A stretch of DNA of 49,145 bases from JBOICV01 sp050740255 (GTDB taxonomy: Bacteria > Pseudomonadota > Gammaproteobacteria > Nevskiales > JBOICV01). The notes beneath the pieces were generated by a model, which was not told where the DNA came from, ran no database searches, and saw nothing but the letters and a program-made list of their open reading frames with translations. Positions 17,001 through 25,565 of this stretch are shown here, one piece after another; positions within the stretch are counted from its first letter, which is position 1; each line of letters starts with the position of its first letter. A program made the translations under genes and the position numbers. Location: assembly GCA_050740255.1 (NCBI GenBank), contig JBOICV010000166.1, positions 1 to 49,145 of the forward strand, read 5' to 3'.

Positions 17001-18628
17001 AGGAGGGCGCGGCCTGGTCAGTCCTGTTTGAAGCACTGCGTCAAAACCGGCGCGCGACGGTGGTCAACGCCGAAGCAGGTCAGGCATTGTGGGTTGCCGC
17101 GGAGCGCTTGCACCAGTTCCGCGCGGCGCTACCTGCGATTCAGATTGCAGACAATTTTTCTACGCCGCCCGGCGCAGCGCTTGAACCCGAAGACGCATTG
17201 CGCGAAATTCTACGCAGCCGACTGGAGCTATTGGGACCCATAACCGAGACGCAGCTTGCCGCGCCACTGCGGCTTTCACCGCCGCAAACACAACTGGCCC
17301 TGTTGGGGTTGGAGCAGGACGGCGCGATCATGCGAGGACAGTTTACACAACACCTCCCTGTGACTGGGTCCCGGCCATTCCCTGGCCGGGATGACGAAAC
17401 GGAATGGTGTGAGCGCCGGTTGCTGCACCGTATTCATCGTTATTCGCTGGCGCGCAAGCGCAACGAGATTCAAGCCGTCGCGCCGATGGAGTTCATGCGC
17501 TTCCTGATCCGCTGGCAGGGCTTGGGTGAAGACCGGCGCGAAGCTGAGACCGGTCTGCTGGCGGTGTTGCAGCAGCTTGAAGGTTTTGCGGTGCCGGCGG
17601 GCGCCTGGGAAACCGATATCCTGCCGGCGCGCGTGCGGCGCTACCTGCCGCAAATGCTGGATCGCCTGTGCAGCACTGGCCAGATCGCATGGTGGCGGCC
17701 ATTCGCGCCGGTGCTGGACGAAGCGGCGCGCAAATCCGGCCCGGTACGCGCCACGCCGATTGTGCTCAGCGAACGCGGCCATCTGGCTTTCTGGCAGGCT
17801 TTACCTGAATCCGGCGATGCGCCGATCAATCTCAGCGATCCTGCGCGCCGCGCGCTGGACAGCCTGCGCACCCAAGGTGCTTCATTCTTCAGCGATCTGG
17901 TGCACGGCACCGGCTTGCTGCGTGCGGAAGTCGAGCAGGCGCTGGCGGAGCTGGTCGCGCATGGCATCGTGACTTGTGATTCCTTCGCCGGTTTGCGCGC
18001 ACTGACTTTGCCCGCCAGTCGCCGGCCTGACCGTGCGGGCGCCCGTCAGCACCGCCGGGGCAGCCATAGCGTGGACGAGGCCGGACGCTGGTCATTGCAA
18101 CGCGCGCCGCAAGCGCAAGCGCGGCCGCAGGCTCTGGCCGACCCGGCGGTGGATCACATCGCGCGCGTGCTGCTGCGCCGTTACGGCGTCGTGTTCCGCA
18201 AGCTATTGGAACGCGAGGATCATCTGCCGCCCTGGCGCGAGCTGTTTTATGTCTACCGGCGCATGGAAGCGCGCGGCGAAATCCGCGGCGGGCGTTTCGT
18301 GAATGGTTTCTCCGGCGAGCAGTTCGCGCTCCCCGACGCGGCCACACTGCTGCGCAAGACAGCCAGGGAAGATGTTATCGGCCTGGTTTCAATTTCCGCA
18401 GCCGACCCGCTGAATCTGCTCGGCATCGTGTTGCCCGGCGAGAAAGTACCCGCCGTGCCGGGCAACCGTCTGTTATTCCGCGGCGGCAAGGCGCTTGCGA
18501 TTCAAATTGCAGGCGATGTGCGCTATCTCGAAAAAATAAGCCCTGCGGAGGAGTGGGATTTGCGCAATACCCTGGTGCGTCAGGCTAAGCACGCCGCGTT
18601 TGTCGAGCAACCTGTTCAGTCGCACTAA
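14078..18628 (+). CDS. lhr: Large superfamily 2 helicase Lhr, carrying in-frame repeat insertions
   Basis: 1516 residues, close to E. coli Lhr. Motif I APTGSGKT lies at about 58-65, motif II is VDELHAV, motif III SAT, and the second RecA domain has ATSALELGIDIGEVDLV and QRVGRSGH. The winged-helix/Lhr core and the long C-terminal extension follow. Lhr is a 3'-5' DNA/RNA helicase induced with DNA-damage genes in some bacteria. Three stretches are not family sequence but translated palindromic repeats: about 14802-14838 (TPPPGGEGIREGG), 15951-16059 (PRPPPTGGGG..PSPLRGGVRGGG) and 17361-17400 (TGSRPFPGRDDE). All keep the frame. They probably form disordered loops between domains. Confidence 0.93.
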   Translation: MQQHLNFAPGAAAPGGPLERWFHPAVAGWFSGHFGEATEVQLQAWTVTSRHEAALIAAPTGSGKTLAAFLSAINDLVVEGLEQGLEDSVHVLYISPLKALSNDIQKNLQTPLSGIRQKLLELGYADVPIRDAVRTGDTTQTEREQMRRNPPHILVTTPESLFILLTSDSGRQMLSSVRSVIVDELHAVAGSKRGAHLMLSLERLCALTAREPIRIGLSATQKPIETMAEFLMGERGAQKEITPPPGGEGIREGGTRCAIVDTGYTRQRDLALELPRSPLDAVISHEAWSEIYDRLAVLSQEHRTTLIFVNTRALAERTARHLAERIGAEHVTAHHGSLAKEHRLNAEQRLKAGQLKALVATSALELGIDIGEVDLVCQLGPPRSIAAFLQRVGRSGHAVGAVPKGRLFPLSQDDLVESAALLDAVGRGELDRIRVPDQPLDVLAQQIVAETGSREWDAQVLYDCFRRAAPYRSLSREAFDAVVKMLAEGFSTRRGRRSAHIHFDAINGKLRGRRGARLTAMTNAGVIPDQFDYEVVLSPEGWRVGTLNEDFAFESAAGDIFQLGNASYRILKVETGKVYVEDAKGLPPTIPFWLGEGPGRTSELSAAVSRLMEDVERTLEFPDEFPSPRPPPTGGGGDNSPDVSRGKSPSPLRGGVRGGGEAAAEEWLKTELQLPQAAAHQLTQYLAAAKAALTTLPKLDTIVFERFFDEAGDTHLVIHSPYGSRINRAWGLALRKRFCRRFNFELQASALEDSIILSLGPTHSFPLEEVKDYLKSASVRELLTQALLDAPMFGTRWRWSATIALALRRTLNGQRVPPQLQRMASEDLLAVVFPDQLACAENLAGEREIPDHPLVQQTIHDCLYETMDVDGLVALLQRIESGAVKIVCRELTSASPLSNSILSAKRYAFLDDGAAEERRTHAVRTQKLLEPQQAADLGRLDPAAIERVRQEAWPEPANADELHDAVLTAGFLTEEEGAAWSVLFEALRQNRRATVVNAEAGQALWVAAERLHQFRAALPAIQIADNFSTPPGAALEPEDALREILRSRLELLGPITETQLAAPLRLSPPQTQLALLGLEQDGAIMRGQFTQHLPVTGSRPFPGRDDETEWCERRLLHRIHRYSLARKRNEIQAVAPMEFMRFLIRWQGLGEDRREAETGLLAVLQQLEGFAVPAGAWETDILPARVRRYLPQMLDRLCSTGQIAWWRPFAPVLDEAARKSGPVRATPIVLSERGHLAFWQALPESGDAPINLSDPARRALDSLRTQGASFFSDLVHGTGLLRAEVEQALAELVAHGIVTCDSFAGLRALTLPASRRPDRAGARQHRRGSHSVDEAGRWSLQRAPQAQARPQALADPAVDHIARVLLRRYGVVFRKLLEREDHLPPWRELFYVYRRMEARGEIRGGRFVNGFSGEQFALPDAATLLRKTAREDVIGLVSISAADPLNLLGIVLPGEKVPAVPGNRLLFRGGKALAIQIAGDVRYLEKISPAEEWDLRNTLVRQAKHAAFVEQPVQSH
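14802..14838. repeat. GC-rich palindromic repeat inside lhr, copy 1
   Basis: The block CCCCTCCCCCCGGCGGGGAG, followed by GGAATAAGGGAGGGGG, is a partial copy of the family seen complete at 49099-49140 and at 16019-16057: a C-rich arm, a short GGCGGGG turn, then a TARGG..GAGGGG tail. It is translated in frame as a Pro/Gly-rich loop between the two helicase domains of Lhr. Confidence 0.75.
15951..16059. repeat. Composite palindromic repeat inside lhr, copy 2
   Basis: Two C-rich/G-rich palindromic units lie back to back around a GATGTGTCACGGGG linker. The second unit (about 16019-16057) has the arrangement CCCCTCCCCCCTGCGGGGAG then GGGTTAGGGGAGGGGG and belongs to the same family as 14802-14838 and 49099-49140. 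It encodes about 36 residues of Pro, Gly, Ser and Arg in frame with Lhr. Confidence 0.75.
17365..17394. repeat. Palindromic repeat inside lhr, copy 3 (different family)
   Basis: TGGGTCCCGGCC-ATTCCCT-GGCCGGGATGA is a 7-bp-stem hairpin of the same type as the intergenic CCCCGGC-TTTC-GCCGGGG element at 41369-41387. It is translated in frame as part of TGSRPFPGRDDE in the C-terminal half of Lhr. Confidence 0.7.
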
Positions 18629-18675
18629 CTTCGCGCAGCAGCGCGAGTCTGATGAAGCCTTAACGGGAGACGCGA

Positions 18676-19317
18676 ATGGAACCCGCCTGCGACATACCTG
18701 GCATCGGTCTCAAAGATCGTTCCAGCCAGTTTCCAGACCCCAAGCAAGACATCACGCCCGAGGCGTCCCAGACCGAGCAAACCGCCGTGCTTGCCGCGGG
18801 CTGCTTTTGGTGCGTTGAAGCCGTGTTCACAGAGTTGGACGGCGTGCTCAAAGTCTCGTCCGGCTACACGGGTGGTAGCTCCGCGCAGGCCAACTATGAG
18901 GCAGTATGCGGCGGCAGCACCGAACATGCGGAGGCCGTCTGGATCCGTTTTGATCCGGCGCGCATCAGCTTCGGCCAGTTGCTGAAAGTATTTTTCTCAG
19001 TGGCACACGACCCCACCCAGTTGAACCGTCAGGGCAATGATCGCGGCACTCAGTATCGCTCGGCGATTTTTTATGCGGACGAAGCCCAGCGCGCGGTCGC
19101 CGCAGCGTATATCCAGCAGCTCGATGCCGCCGGCGTTTTCAAAGCTTCGATCGCCACCAGGCTGGAGCCGCTCAACGGCTTTTACGATGCCGAGGCTTAT
19201 CATCAGAATTACGCCGAACGCAATCCGGATCAGCCGTACATTGAGATGATCTCCACACCGAAGGTGGAAAAACTGCGCAAGTACTTCGGCGAGCGTCTCA
19301 AATCCCGCCGCGGCTGA
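18676..19317 (+). CDS. msrA: Peptide methionine sulfoxide reductase MsrA
   Basis: 213 residues. The catalytic GCFWCVEAVF motif has the nucleophile Cys43 and the second Cys46. The family stretches SGYTGG, YEAVCGGSTEHAEAV, FFSVAHDPTQLNRQGNDRGTQYRSAIF and EAYHQNY follow in order. MsrA reduces methionine-S-sulfoxide in proteins with thioredoxin as donor. About 35 residues precede the domain without a clear signal peptide, so cytoplasmic action is likely. Start ATG 18676 follows GGGAGACGCGA. It lies 47 bases after lhr. Converges on the copper efflux operon, which is a fitting neighbour because copper oxidises methionine, though no shared regulation is visible. Confidence 0.95.
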   Translation: MEPACDIPGIGLKDRSSQFPDPKQDITPEASQTEQTAVLAAGCFWCVEAVFTELDGVLKVSSGYTGGSSAQANYEAVCGGSTEHAEAVWIRFDPARISFGQLLKVFFSVAHDPTQLNRQGNDRGTQYRSAIFYADEAQRAVAAAYIQQLDAAGVFKASIATRLEPLNGFYDAEAYHQNYAERNPDQPYIEMISTPKVEKLRKYFGERLKSRRG

Positions 19318-19428
19318 GTCTGCGACAGAGCGCAGGCCACCGAATACGGCTAAGGTTTACGCTGGGTGGCCGGCGAGGAACCTCGGCTGCTGGCTTTCAT
19401 TCGGCTTTATCTGGAAACCCGCTGCTGC

Positions 19429-22400
19429 TCATGGCAACGCGCGCCGCCGCAGCAGGTAATACACCGCGGGCACCACGAACATCGACAGCAGTGGCGCCGT
19501 AATCATGCCGCCCACCATGGGGGCGGCGATGCGGCTCATGACCTCCGAGCCGGTGCCCTCGCCCCAGAACAGCGGCAGCAGGCCGGCGATGATGACGGCC
19601 ACGGTCATCGCCTTGGGCCGCACCCGCAACACGGCGCCTTCCATAATCGCTTCGCGCAAATCGGCCCGCGTCCGCAAGCGACCTTCACCTTGATGGCGCT
19701 CAATGGCGTGAGTCAGGTAAATCAGCATCACCACGCCGAATTCCGCCGCCACGCCCGCCAGCGCGATAAAGCCGACCACCGAGGCCACGGACAGGTTGTG
19801 GCCGAGCAGATAAATCAGCCAGAAACCGCCGATCAAAGCGAACGGCAGGGTCGCCATGATCAGCAGTGCCTCACCCAGGTTGCGGAAGGTGAGATAAAGC
19901 AGCACCAGAATGATGGCCAGCGTAAAGGGCACCACTACCCGCAAGCGTTGTGCAGCGCGCTCCAGATACTCGAACTGACCTGACCAGGCGATGGAATAGC
20001 CCGGCGGCAGCTTGACCTCTGCGCGCACCCGTTGCTGCGCCGCTTTGACGAAGGAACCCAAATCGCGCCCGCGAATATCCACGTAAATCCAGCCATTGAG
20101 GCGCGCGTTCTCGCTCTTGAGCATGGGCGGCCCATCGGTGACGCGAACCTCCGCCACCGTGCCCAGGGTGATGCTGGCGCCCAGCGGCGTGACGACGGGC
20201 AGATCCCTGAGCTTCTCCACCGAGTCGCGCACTTCGCGCGGGTAACGGATATTGATGGGGAAACGCTGCAGACCTTCGATGGTCTGGCCAATGTTGTCGC
20301 CGCCGATCGCCAGCGCAACCACATCCTGCACCTGGGCGATGCTTAGTCCGTAGCGCGCTACCCGCTCTCGATCGATATCAATCTGGATATAGCGCCCGCC
20401 GGACACACGCTCTGAAAACACCGAAGCTGCGCCTGGAACCTCCCGCACCACGCGTTCGATTTCGCGGCCCACGCGCTCGATCTCGTTGAGGCTCGGGCCG
20501 GCGATCTTGATGCCGACCGGCGACTTGATGCCGGTGGCCAGCATGTCAATGCGGTTGCGGATCGGTTGCACCCAGACATTCGCCATGCCCGGAATCTGCA
20601 GGGCGGCATCCAGTTCTTCGATGATCTTGTCGGTGGTCATACCGGCGCGCCACTCGGGTTTTGGCTTGAACTGAATCGTGGTTTCGATCATTTCCAGCGG
20701 TGCGGGATCAGTGGCGGTCTCGGCGCGACCGATTTTGCCGAACACGGATTTGACCTCGGGAAAGGCTTTGATGATGCGGTCGGTCTGCTGCAGGATTTCC
20801 GCCGCCTTGCTGGCCGAAAGTCCGGGCAGAGCCGTAGGCATGTAGAGCAGATCGCCCTCGTCCAGCGGCGGCATGAACTCGGAGCCGAGCTGTCTGATCG
20901 GCCAGATCGTCACCGCCAGCAGCGCCGCCGCAACGAGCAGGGCCAGCACCGGTACGCGCATCACGCCGGCAATGAGCGGCTTGTAGACCGCGATAAGCAA
21001 GCGGTTCAGCGGATTGGCCGACTCGTCCACGATCTTGCCGCGGATAAAGGCCACCATCAGCACTGGAATGAGGGTCACCGACAATCCGGCGGCCGCAGCC
21101 ATCGCGTAAGTTTTGGTGTAGGCCAGCGGCGAAAACAGCTTGCCCTCCTGCGCCTGCAGCGTGAACACCGGCACGAAAGACAGGGTGATGATGAGCAGCG
21201 AGAAAAACAGCGCGGGGCCGACTTCGACGGCAGCTTCAGCGATCAGTTTCAAGCGTTCAGATGGACTGGGCTCAGCACTTGAAATCCCCCCTTGCCCCCC
21301 TTTTTTAAAGGGGGGGACTTCCTTCTGCCCCCTTTGCAAAAGAGCCTGTCCTGAGCTAGTCGAAGGAGGGCCGCCCGCGAGGGCGGGGGGATTTTCGTGT
21401 CGCCAATGCTCAAGTTTTTTATGCGCGTTTTCAATCATCACCACCGCTGCATCCACCATGGCGCCGACAGCGATCGCGATGCCGCCCAGGGACATGATGT
21501 TCGCGTTCACACCCTGGTAGCGCATCACGATGAAGGCGATCAGCACACCAATGGGCAGGGTGATGATGGCGACCAGGGCCGAGCGCAGGTGAAACAGAAA
21601 GGCGACGCATATCAGCGCAACCACGATGAACTCCTCCAGCAGCTTCTCCTTGAGGTTGTCCACCGCGCGCAGAATCAAGTCGGAGCGGTCGTACACGGGC
21701 ACGATCTCGACCCCTTCGGGTAAACCCTGCTTGAGCGTCTCCAGCTTGGCCTTGACTGCCTTGATGGTTTCGAGCGCGTTGGCGCCATAACGCATGACGA
21801 TGATGCCGCCCACCACCTCGCCCTCGCCGTCCAGCTCGGCGATGCCGCGGCGGATTTCCGGCCCGCGTTGCACCCAGGCCAGGTCGCGCAGATAAATCGG
21901 CGTGCCGTTGGCACCCAGCCCCACAGGAATGCTGCGGAAATCCTCCAGCGATTTGAGATAACCGCCGGCGCGCACCATGTACTCGGCCTCGCCCAGCTCC
22001 AGCACCGAGCCGCCGGTCTCGCTATTGGCCGCCTGCACCGCCGCGACGATGGTCTGCTGCGAGATGCGCAGCGCGCGCATTTTCTCGGGGTCGAGCACGA
22101 TTTGATACTGCGACACGAAGCCGCCGACCGTGGCCACTTCGGCCACGTTGGGTACAGCCTTCAGTTCGTATTTGAGAAACCAGTCCTGCAGCGCGCGCAG
22201 CTCGCTGATATCGCGTTTCCCGGTACGGTCAAGCAGCGCGTATTCGTAAACCCAGCCCACCCCGGTCGCATCCGGCCCCAGTGCCGGCTTGGCCGTCGGC
22301 GGCAAGCGGTTCTGCACCTGCGAGAGATATTCCAGCACGCGCGAACGTGCCCAGTAGATGTCGGTGCCGTCCTCGAACAGCACGTACACGAAGGAGTCGC

Positions 22401-22665
22401 CGAAGAAGGAGTAGCCGCGCACGGTTTTCGCACCGGGGACCGAGAGCATGGTGGTGGTCAGCGGATAAGTGACCTGATCCTCCACCACCTGTGGCGCCTG
22501 CCCTGGATACAAGGTGCGGATGATGACCTGCGTGTCGGAAAGATCGGGAATCGCATCCAACGGCGTGTGCGCGATCGAGTACAGGCCCCAGGCTGTAGCC
22601 AGCGCGGTGGCCATCAGCACCAGGAAGCGGTTGTGCACTGACCAGCGGATGAGGGCGGCAATCAT
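19429..22665 (-). CDS. cusA: Heavy-metal efflux RND pump CusA (Cu/Ag), with an in-frame repeat insertion
   Basis: 1078 residues, inner-membrane proton-driven pump of a CusCBA-type tripartite system. The N-terminus IRWSVHNRFLVLMATALATAWG and the ..IPDLSDTQVIIRTLYPGQAPQVVEDQVTYPL stretch are typical of the HME-RND family. Methionines occur in LLYMPTALPG, PLEMIETTIQF and RIDMLATGIKSPVG, where CusA has its copper-binding Met triad, which favours Cu/Ag over Co/Zn/Cd. Residues about 424-461 (NPPALAGG..STSSGQA..FKKGGQGGI) are a translated repeat between helix-end MIENAHKKLEHW and the ..SPSERLKLIAEAAVEVGPALF segment. Without it the length is that of ordinary CusA. Start overlaps the cusB stop (ATGA). 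Confidence 0.93.
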   Translation of the reverse strand: MIAALIRWSVHNRFLVLMATALATAWGLYSIAHTPLDAIPDLSDTQVIIRTLYPGQAPQVVEDQVTYPLTTTMLSVPGAKTVRGYSFFGDSFVYVLFEDGTDIYWARSRVLEYLSQVQNRLPPTAKPALGPDATGVGWVYEYALLDRTGKRDISELRALQDWFLKYELKAVPNVAEVATVGGFVSQYQIVLDPEKMRALRISQQTIVAAVQAANSETGGSVLELGEAEYMVRAGGYLKSLEDFRSIPVGLGANGTPIYLRDLAWVQRGPEIRRGIAELDGEGEVVGGIIVMRYGANALETIKAVKAKLETLKQGLPEGVEIVPVYDRSDLILRAVDNLKEKLLEEFIVVALICVAFLFHLRSALVAIITLPIGVLIAFIVMRYQGVNANIMSLGGIAIAVGAMVDAAVVMIENAHKKLEHWRHENPPALAGGPPSTSSGQALLQRGQKEVPPFKKGGQGGISSAEPSPSERLKLIAEAAVEVGPALFFSLLIITLSFVPVFTLQAQEGKLFSPLAYTKTYAMAAAAGLSVTLIPVLMVAFIRGKIVDESANPLNRLLIAVYKPLIAGVMRVPVLALLVAAALLAVTIWPIRQLGSEFMPPLDEGDLLYMPTALPGLSASKAAEILQQTDRIIKAFPEVKSVFGKIGRAETATDPAPLEMIETTIQFKPKPEWRAGMTTDKIIEELDAALQIPGMANVWVQPIRNRIDMLATGIKSPVGIKIAGPSLNEIERVGREIERVVREVPGAASVFSERVSGGRYIQIDIDRERVARYGLSIAQVQDVVALAIGGDNIGQTIEGLQRFPINIRYPREVRDSVEKLRDLPVVTPLGASITLGTVAEVRVTDGPPMLKSENARLNGWIYVDIRGRDLGSFVKAAQQRVRAEVKLPPGYSIAWSGQFEYLERAAQRLRVVVPFTLAIILVLLYLTFRNLGEALLIMATLPFALIGGFWLIYLLGHNLSVASVVGFIALAGVAAEFGVVMLIYLTHAIERHQGEGRLRTRADLREAIMEGAVLRVRPKAMTVAVIIAGLLPLFWGEGTGSEVMSRIAAPMVGGMITAPLLSMFVVPAVYYLLRRRALP
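21282..21393. repeat. Composite repeat inserted in frame in cusA
   Basis: The segment contains an AATCCCCCCTTGCCCCCC / AAAGGGGGGG palindrome, the unit CCTGAGCTAGTCGAAGG, and a GGGCCGCCCGCGAGGGCGGG palindrome in succession. These are dispersed repeat types unrelated to cusA. It adds about 37 codons to a cytoplasmic loop of the pump while keeping the frame open. Confidence 0.8.
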
Positions 22666-24197
22666 GGGGTTTTCTCCATCTCCATGCTTTCCCGGTCCTC
22701 GACGCCCTCCATGTCCTTCATACCGTCTATCCCTTTCATACCCTCCATCCCAGCCATATCCTTCATCTCGTCTGTGCCCTTCATTTCTTCCATCGAGCCA
22801 GCGGGTGTCTCGTCCTTGGGCGGCGCCAGGCGGGTAAGCGCGCCGCGCAGATTAGCCTCGGAGTCAATCAGGAACTGCCCCGACACAACTACCTGTTGAC
22901 CCTCTTCAACGCCCGCGAGGATTTCCGTTTTGCCCTCACGCTCGCCGCCCGTTTGCACCTCCACCGGCCGGAAGCGACCCTCGCCCTCGGCGAGAATGAC
23001 CGTGGCGCGGGTGCCGGTGCGGATCACCGCTTCGCTGGGCGCCAGCAGCGCGCTGCGTAATTCGCTTTGCCCCAACACCACCTCGGCAAACATGCCGGGC
23101 TTGAGCAGCAGTTTCGGATTGGGGAATACCGCGCGCAGACGCAGCGTGCGCGTCTCCGGATTCACCTCCGGATAGACGTAGTCCACCTTGCCCCCGAAGC
23201 CGGTGCGCGGCAGCGCCGCCACCGTGGCCATGACCGGGAAACCGGCGCTGAGTTGTGCCGCCTGCGCCTCGGGCACCTCGGCGATGATCCAGACACTCGA
23301 CAAGTCCACCAGGCTGAACAGGCTCATACCGGGGCTGAGCTGGGCACCTTCGCGCACGCCCAGTTCCATCACGATGCCGTTGATCGGCGCGTACACCGAC
23401 ACTCGCCGCGTGGGCTGGCCGCTCGTCTGCAGGTGCGCGATCTGGCCCTCGCCAAGACCCAGCAGACGCAGGCGTCCGTGCGCAGCCTCGACCAGGGATT
23501 GGTTGCGCGCATCCTGCGCTGCCATGCGTTGCGCCAGCAGAAATTCCTCCTGCGCCGCCAGCAGCTCCGGCGCGTAAATCTCAGCCAGAATCTGGCCTTT
23601 GCGCACCGGATCGTTGACCGCACGCACATGCAGTTTCTCGACCCAGCCGGCGGTACGGTTCTGCACCACCTCGATGCGGTTCTCGTTGGCCATCACGCTG
23701 CCGGCGACGCGCACTGCTTTGGAAATCTCGCCGCGTTCAACGCTGGCGGTGCGGATACCGAGGTTTTGCACGACACGCGGATCAATCGTGACGCTGCCTA
23801 TACCGCCCGCCTCCTCGGCATACTTCGGCACCAGTTCCATGTCCATGAAGGGCGACTTGCCGGGTACATCGAAGTGCTGCTCCGGGCGCATCGGGTCGTA
23901 CCAGTACAGCACCCGCGGCTCCTGCTTGGCGGGGGTTTCGGACTGTTTGGCCTTGACTAGCTTCATGCCGCAGATCGGACAGTTGCCGGGCTTGTCCGAC
24001 TTCACCTGCGGGTGCATCGGGCAGGTGTAGGTCGGGTCCATATGTTTGTGCGCGTGCTCGATCTGCTCGTGCACCGCCTCCATGTCGTGCTCGCCCATGG
24101 GCTGCATGCCAAAGAAGTGCATTGCACCCCAATAACCGCCGAACGCGACTGTGCCTGCGAATGCGAGCCCGAGAATCCAGAGTATGGGATTGCGCAT
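22662..24197 (-). CDS. cusB: RND periplasmic adaptor CusB with heavy-metal-binding domain and Met-rich tail
   Basis: 511 residues. An N-terminal membrane segment (ILWILGLAFAGTVAFGGYWG) exports and anchors it. A heavy-metal-binding domain follows at 58-82: YTCPMHPQ (C59) and CPICGMK (C73, C76). The adaptor core shows the barrel-sandwich strands (SVMANENRIEVVQNRTAGWVEKLHV) and coiled coil AAQEEFLLAQRMAAQ. The C-terminus after residue about 460 is unusually rich in Met, Glu and Lys (repeated GMKGIDGMKDMEG-like units), a likely copper-binding extension. It links CusA to CusC and hands over metal. Start ATG 24197 has GGAG at good spacing, 3 bases after the cusC stop. Confidence 0.93.
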   Translation of the reverse strand: MRNPILWILGLAFAGTVAFGGYWGAMHFFGMQPMGEHDMEAVHEQIEHAHKHMDPTYTCPMHPQVKSDKPGNCPICGMKLVKAKQSETPAKQEPRVLYWYDPMRPEQHFDVPGKSPFMDMELVPKYAEEAGGIGSVTIDPRVVQNLGIRTASVERGEISKAVRVAGSVMANENRIEVVQNRTAGWVEKLHVRAVNDPVRKGQILAEIYAPELLAAQEEFLLAQRMAAQDARNQSLVEAAHGRLRLLGLGEGQIAHLQTSGQPTRRVSVYAPINGIVMELGVREGAQLSPGMSLFSLVDLSSVWIIAEVPEAQAAQLSAGFPVMATVAALPRTGFGGKVDYVYPEVNPETRTLRLRAVFPNPKLLLKPGMFAEVVLGQSELRSALLAPSEAVIRTGTRATVILAEGEGRFRPVEVQTGGEREGKTEILAGVEEGQQVVVSGQFLIDSEANLRGALTRLAPPKDETPAGSMEEMKGTDEMKDMAGMEGMKGIDGMKDMEGVEDRESMEMEKTP

Positions 24198-24200
24198 GGC

Positions 24201-25505
24201 TCACTCCGTCTCAGGGGTTGTGTGCGCCGCAGCCGGCGCAAGATAGTCCAGCTCAAGCCAATGACGCGCGGCATCCACTTGCAGCTCAAGCTGCTGCATT
24301 TGCACTTCCAGCAGCGCGCGGCGGGCGATCAGAATGCTGTTGAAATCCCCGGCGCCGGCCGCATAGGCTGCGCGCGCGGCCTCGATGCGCGCCCGCGCCT
24401 GCGGCAGGATGTCGCTGCTATAGAGCGCCAGCCGGGCCTGCAACTGGCGCCAGTCATGCTCGTTCAGTCGCAGTTGCGCTTCCAACTCGCGCAATAGGTC
24501 TTCTTGCCGGGCTTCTACCGCTTCAAGCCGCGCCTGGTTGGCGGCGAGCCGCCGATCCTGGCGTTTGGCCGTGAACAGCGGCAGGTCCATACCGACCTGG
24601 ACGGTAAGCATGTCGGAGAAGTCTGGCCGGTAGCCGTAGGCCAGCCCCACGCTCCAGTCCGGCTTGTAACTTTGCCGTGCCAGTGCGATATCGGTCTGGG
24701 CCACTTCGGTTTCGCGGCCTAGCACCGCAAGCTGCGGATGCACGGCCAAGCGTTGCCGCAGCAAAGCGAACGCAGCCGGCGCGGGCCAGCCGGGCAACTG
24801 CTCCGGTAACGGCCGCCAGGCGGCTTCGCCTATCCAGCGCGTGAGCTGGTTGCGGGCGTGCGCCTGCATCTGCTGAGCACTGCGCACCCGATCGCGCAGC
24901 AGCTCAAATTCGACCCGCGCCGCCAGCAGATCGGCCTGGCGCGCACGACCCGCGCGGTAAGCAATGTCCTGCGCCTGCAGCTCGCCTTCCGCCTCCATGA
25001 CCTGCTCCCCGAGCAGCCGCTGCTGCGCCATGGGCATATAAACATCCATCCAGGCGAGCCGCGCCGTGCGCTGCACCTGCAGGCTCTCGGCCGCCAGCGC
25101 GACCTCGGCGAGGGCGGCTTCGCGCTGACCGCGCTGGGTTTGGAGTTTGCGCTTGGCGGCCCGCGGAATCTCCTGCTCGATGCCAAGCATGATGTCGGTA
25201 TCGCTATCGCGCCTCAGACTAAAGGCGTCGCGCGTGGTCACCGGCAACTCGCTCACGCCGGCTTTCAGCTTGGGGTCCGGCAACTGGCCGGCGGCCACGG
25301 CATCCTCGGCCGCAGCGCGGACGCTGGCGGCCTGCGCGCGCAGCGCGGGCGTGACCGTCACCGCTAATGCGGCGGTTTCTTCCAGTGTGAGCGGTGCACC
25401 CTGCGGTGCCGACTCATCGTGCAAGGCCCCGGCCTGGCTGGCCAGCAGACAAGTCAATAATGCGCAAGCACTGCGCTTGGCAAATAAATTTAGAAATCGT
25501 GGCAT
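24201..25505 (-). CDS. cusC: TolC-family outer-membrane channel CusC
   Basis: 434 residues from ATG 25505, chosen because GGAGAGG precedes it and because MPRFLNLFAKRSACALLTCLLASQAGA then forms a signal peptide; an upstream in-frame codon (25556) would bury it. Two outer-membrane-efflux repeats are visible as long heptad helices (LRAQAASVRAAAEDAVAAGQLPDPKL.. and LLRELEAQLRLNEHDWRQLQARLALY..). PDPKLKAGVSELP is characteristic of the metal-efflux branch. It forms the outer-membrane exit duct of the tripartite pump. First gene of the cusCBA run; 60 bases downstream of a small Cys-rich gene on the same strand, which may be co-transcribed. Confidence 0.9.
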   Translation of the reverse strand: MPRFLNLFAKRSACALLTCLLASQAGALHDESAPQGAPLTLEETAALAVTVTPALRAQAASVRAAAEDAVAAGQLPDPKLKAGVSELPVTTRDAFSLRRDSDTDIMLGIEQEIPRAAKRKLQTQRGQREAALAEVALAAESLQVQRTARLAWMDVYMPMAQQRLLGEQVMEAEGELQAQDIAYRAGRARQADLLAARVEFELLRDRVRSAQQMQAHARNQLTRWIGEAAWRPLPEQLPGWPAPAAFALLRQRLAVHPQLAVLGRETEVAQTDIALARQSYKPDWSVGLAYGYRPDFSDMLTVQVGMDLPLFTAKRQDRRLAANQARLEAVEARQEDLLRELEAQLRLNEHDWRQLQARLALYSSDILPQARARIEAARAAYAAGAGDFNSILIARRALLEVQMQQLELQVDAARHWLELDYLAPAAAHTTPETE

Positions 25506-25565
25506 GACGCCTCTCCAAAGCTGAACGACGGGCACGCACCTGCGTGCCGATGACAAAAACCAGCT

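Noticed and set aside
19330..19380. Terminator between msrA and cusA (GGCCACC / GGTGGCC)
   Set aside because: The loop is over 20 bases and no T-run follows on either strand.
19429..22665. Assignment as CzcA (Co/Zn/Cd) rather than CusA
   Set aside because: The three Met residues in CusA-like contexts, the metal-binding domain and Met-rich tail of the adaptor and the surrounding copper genes favour Cu/Ag, although this is not absolute.
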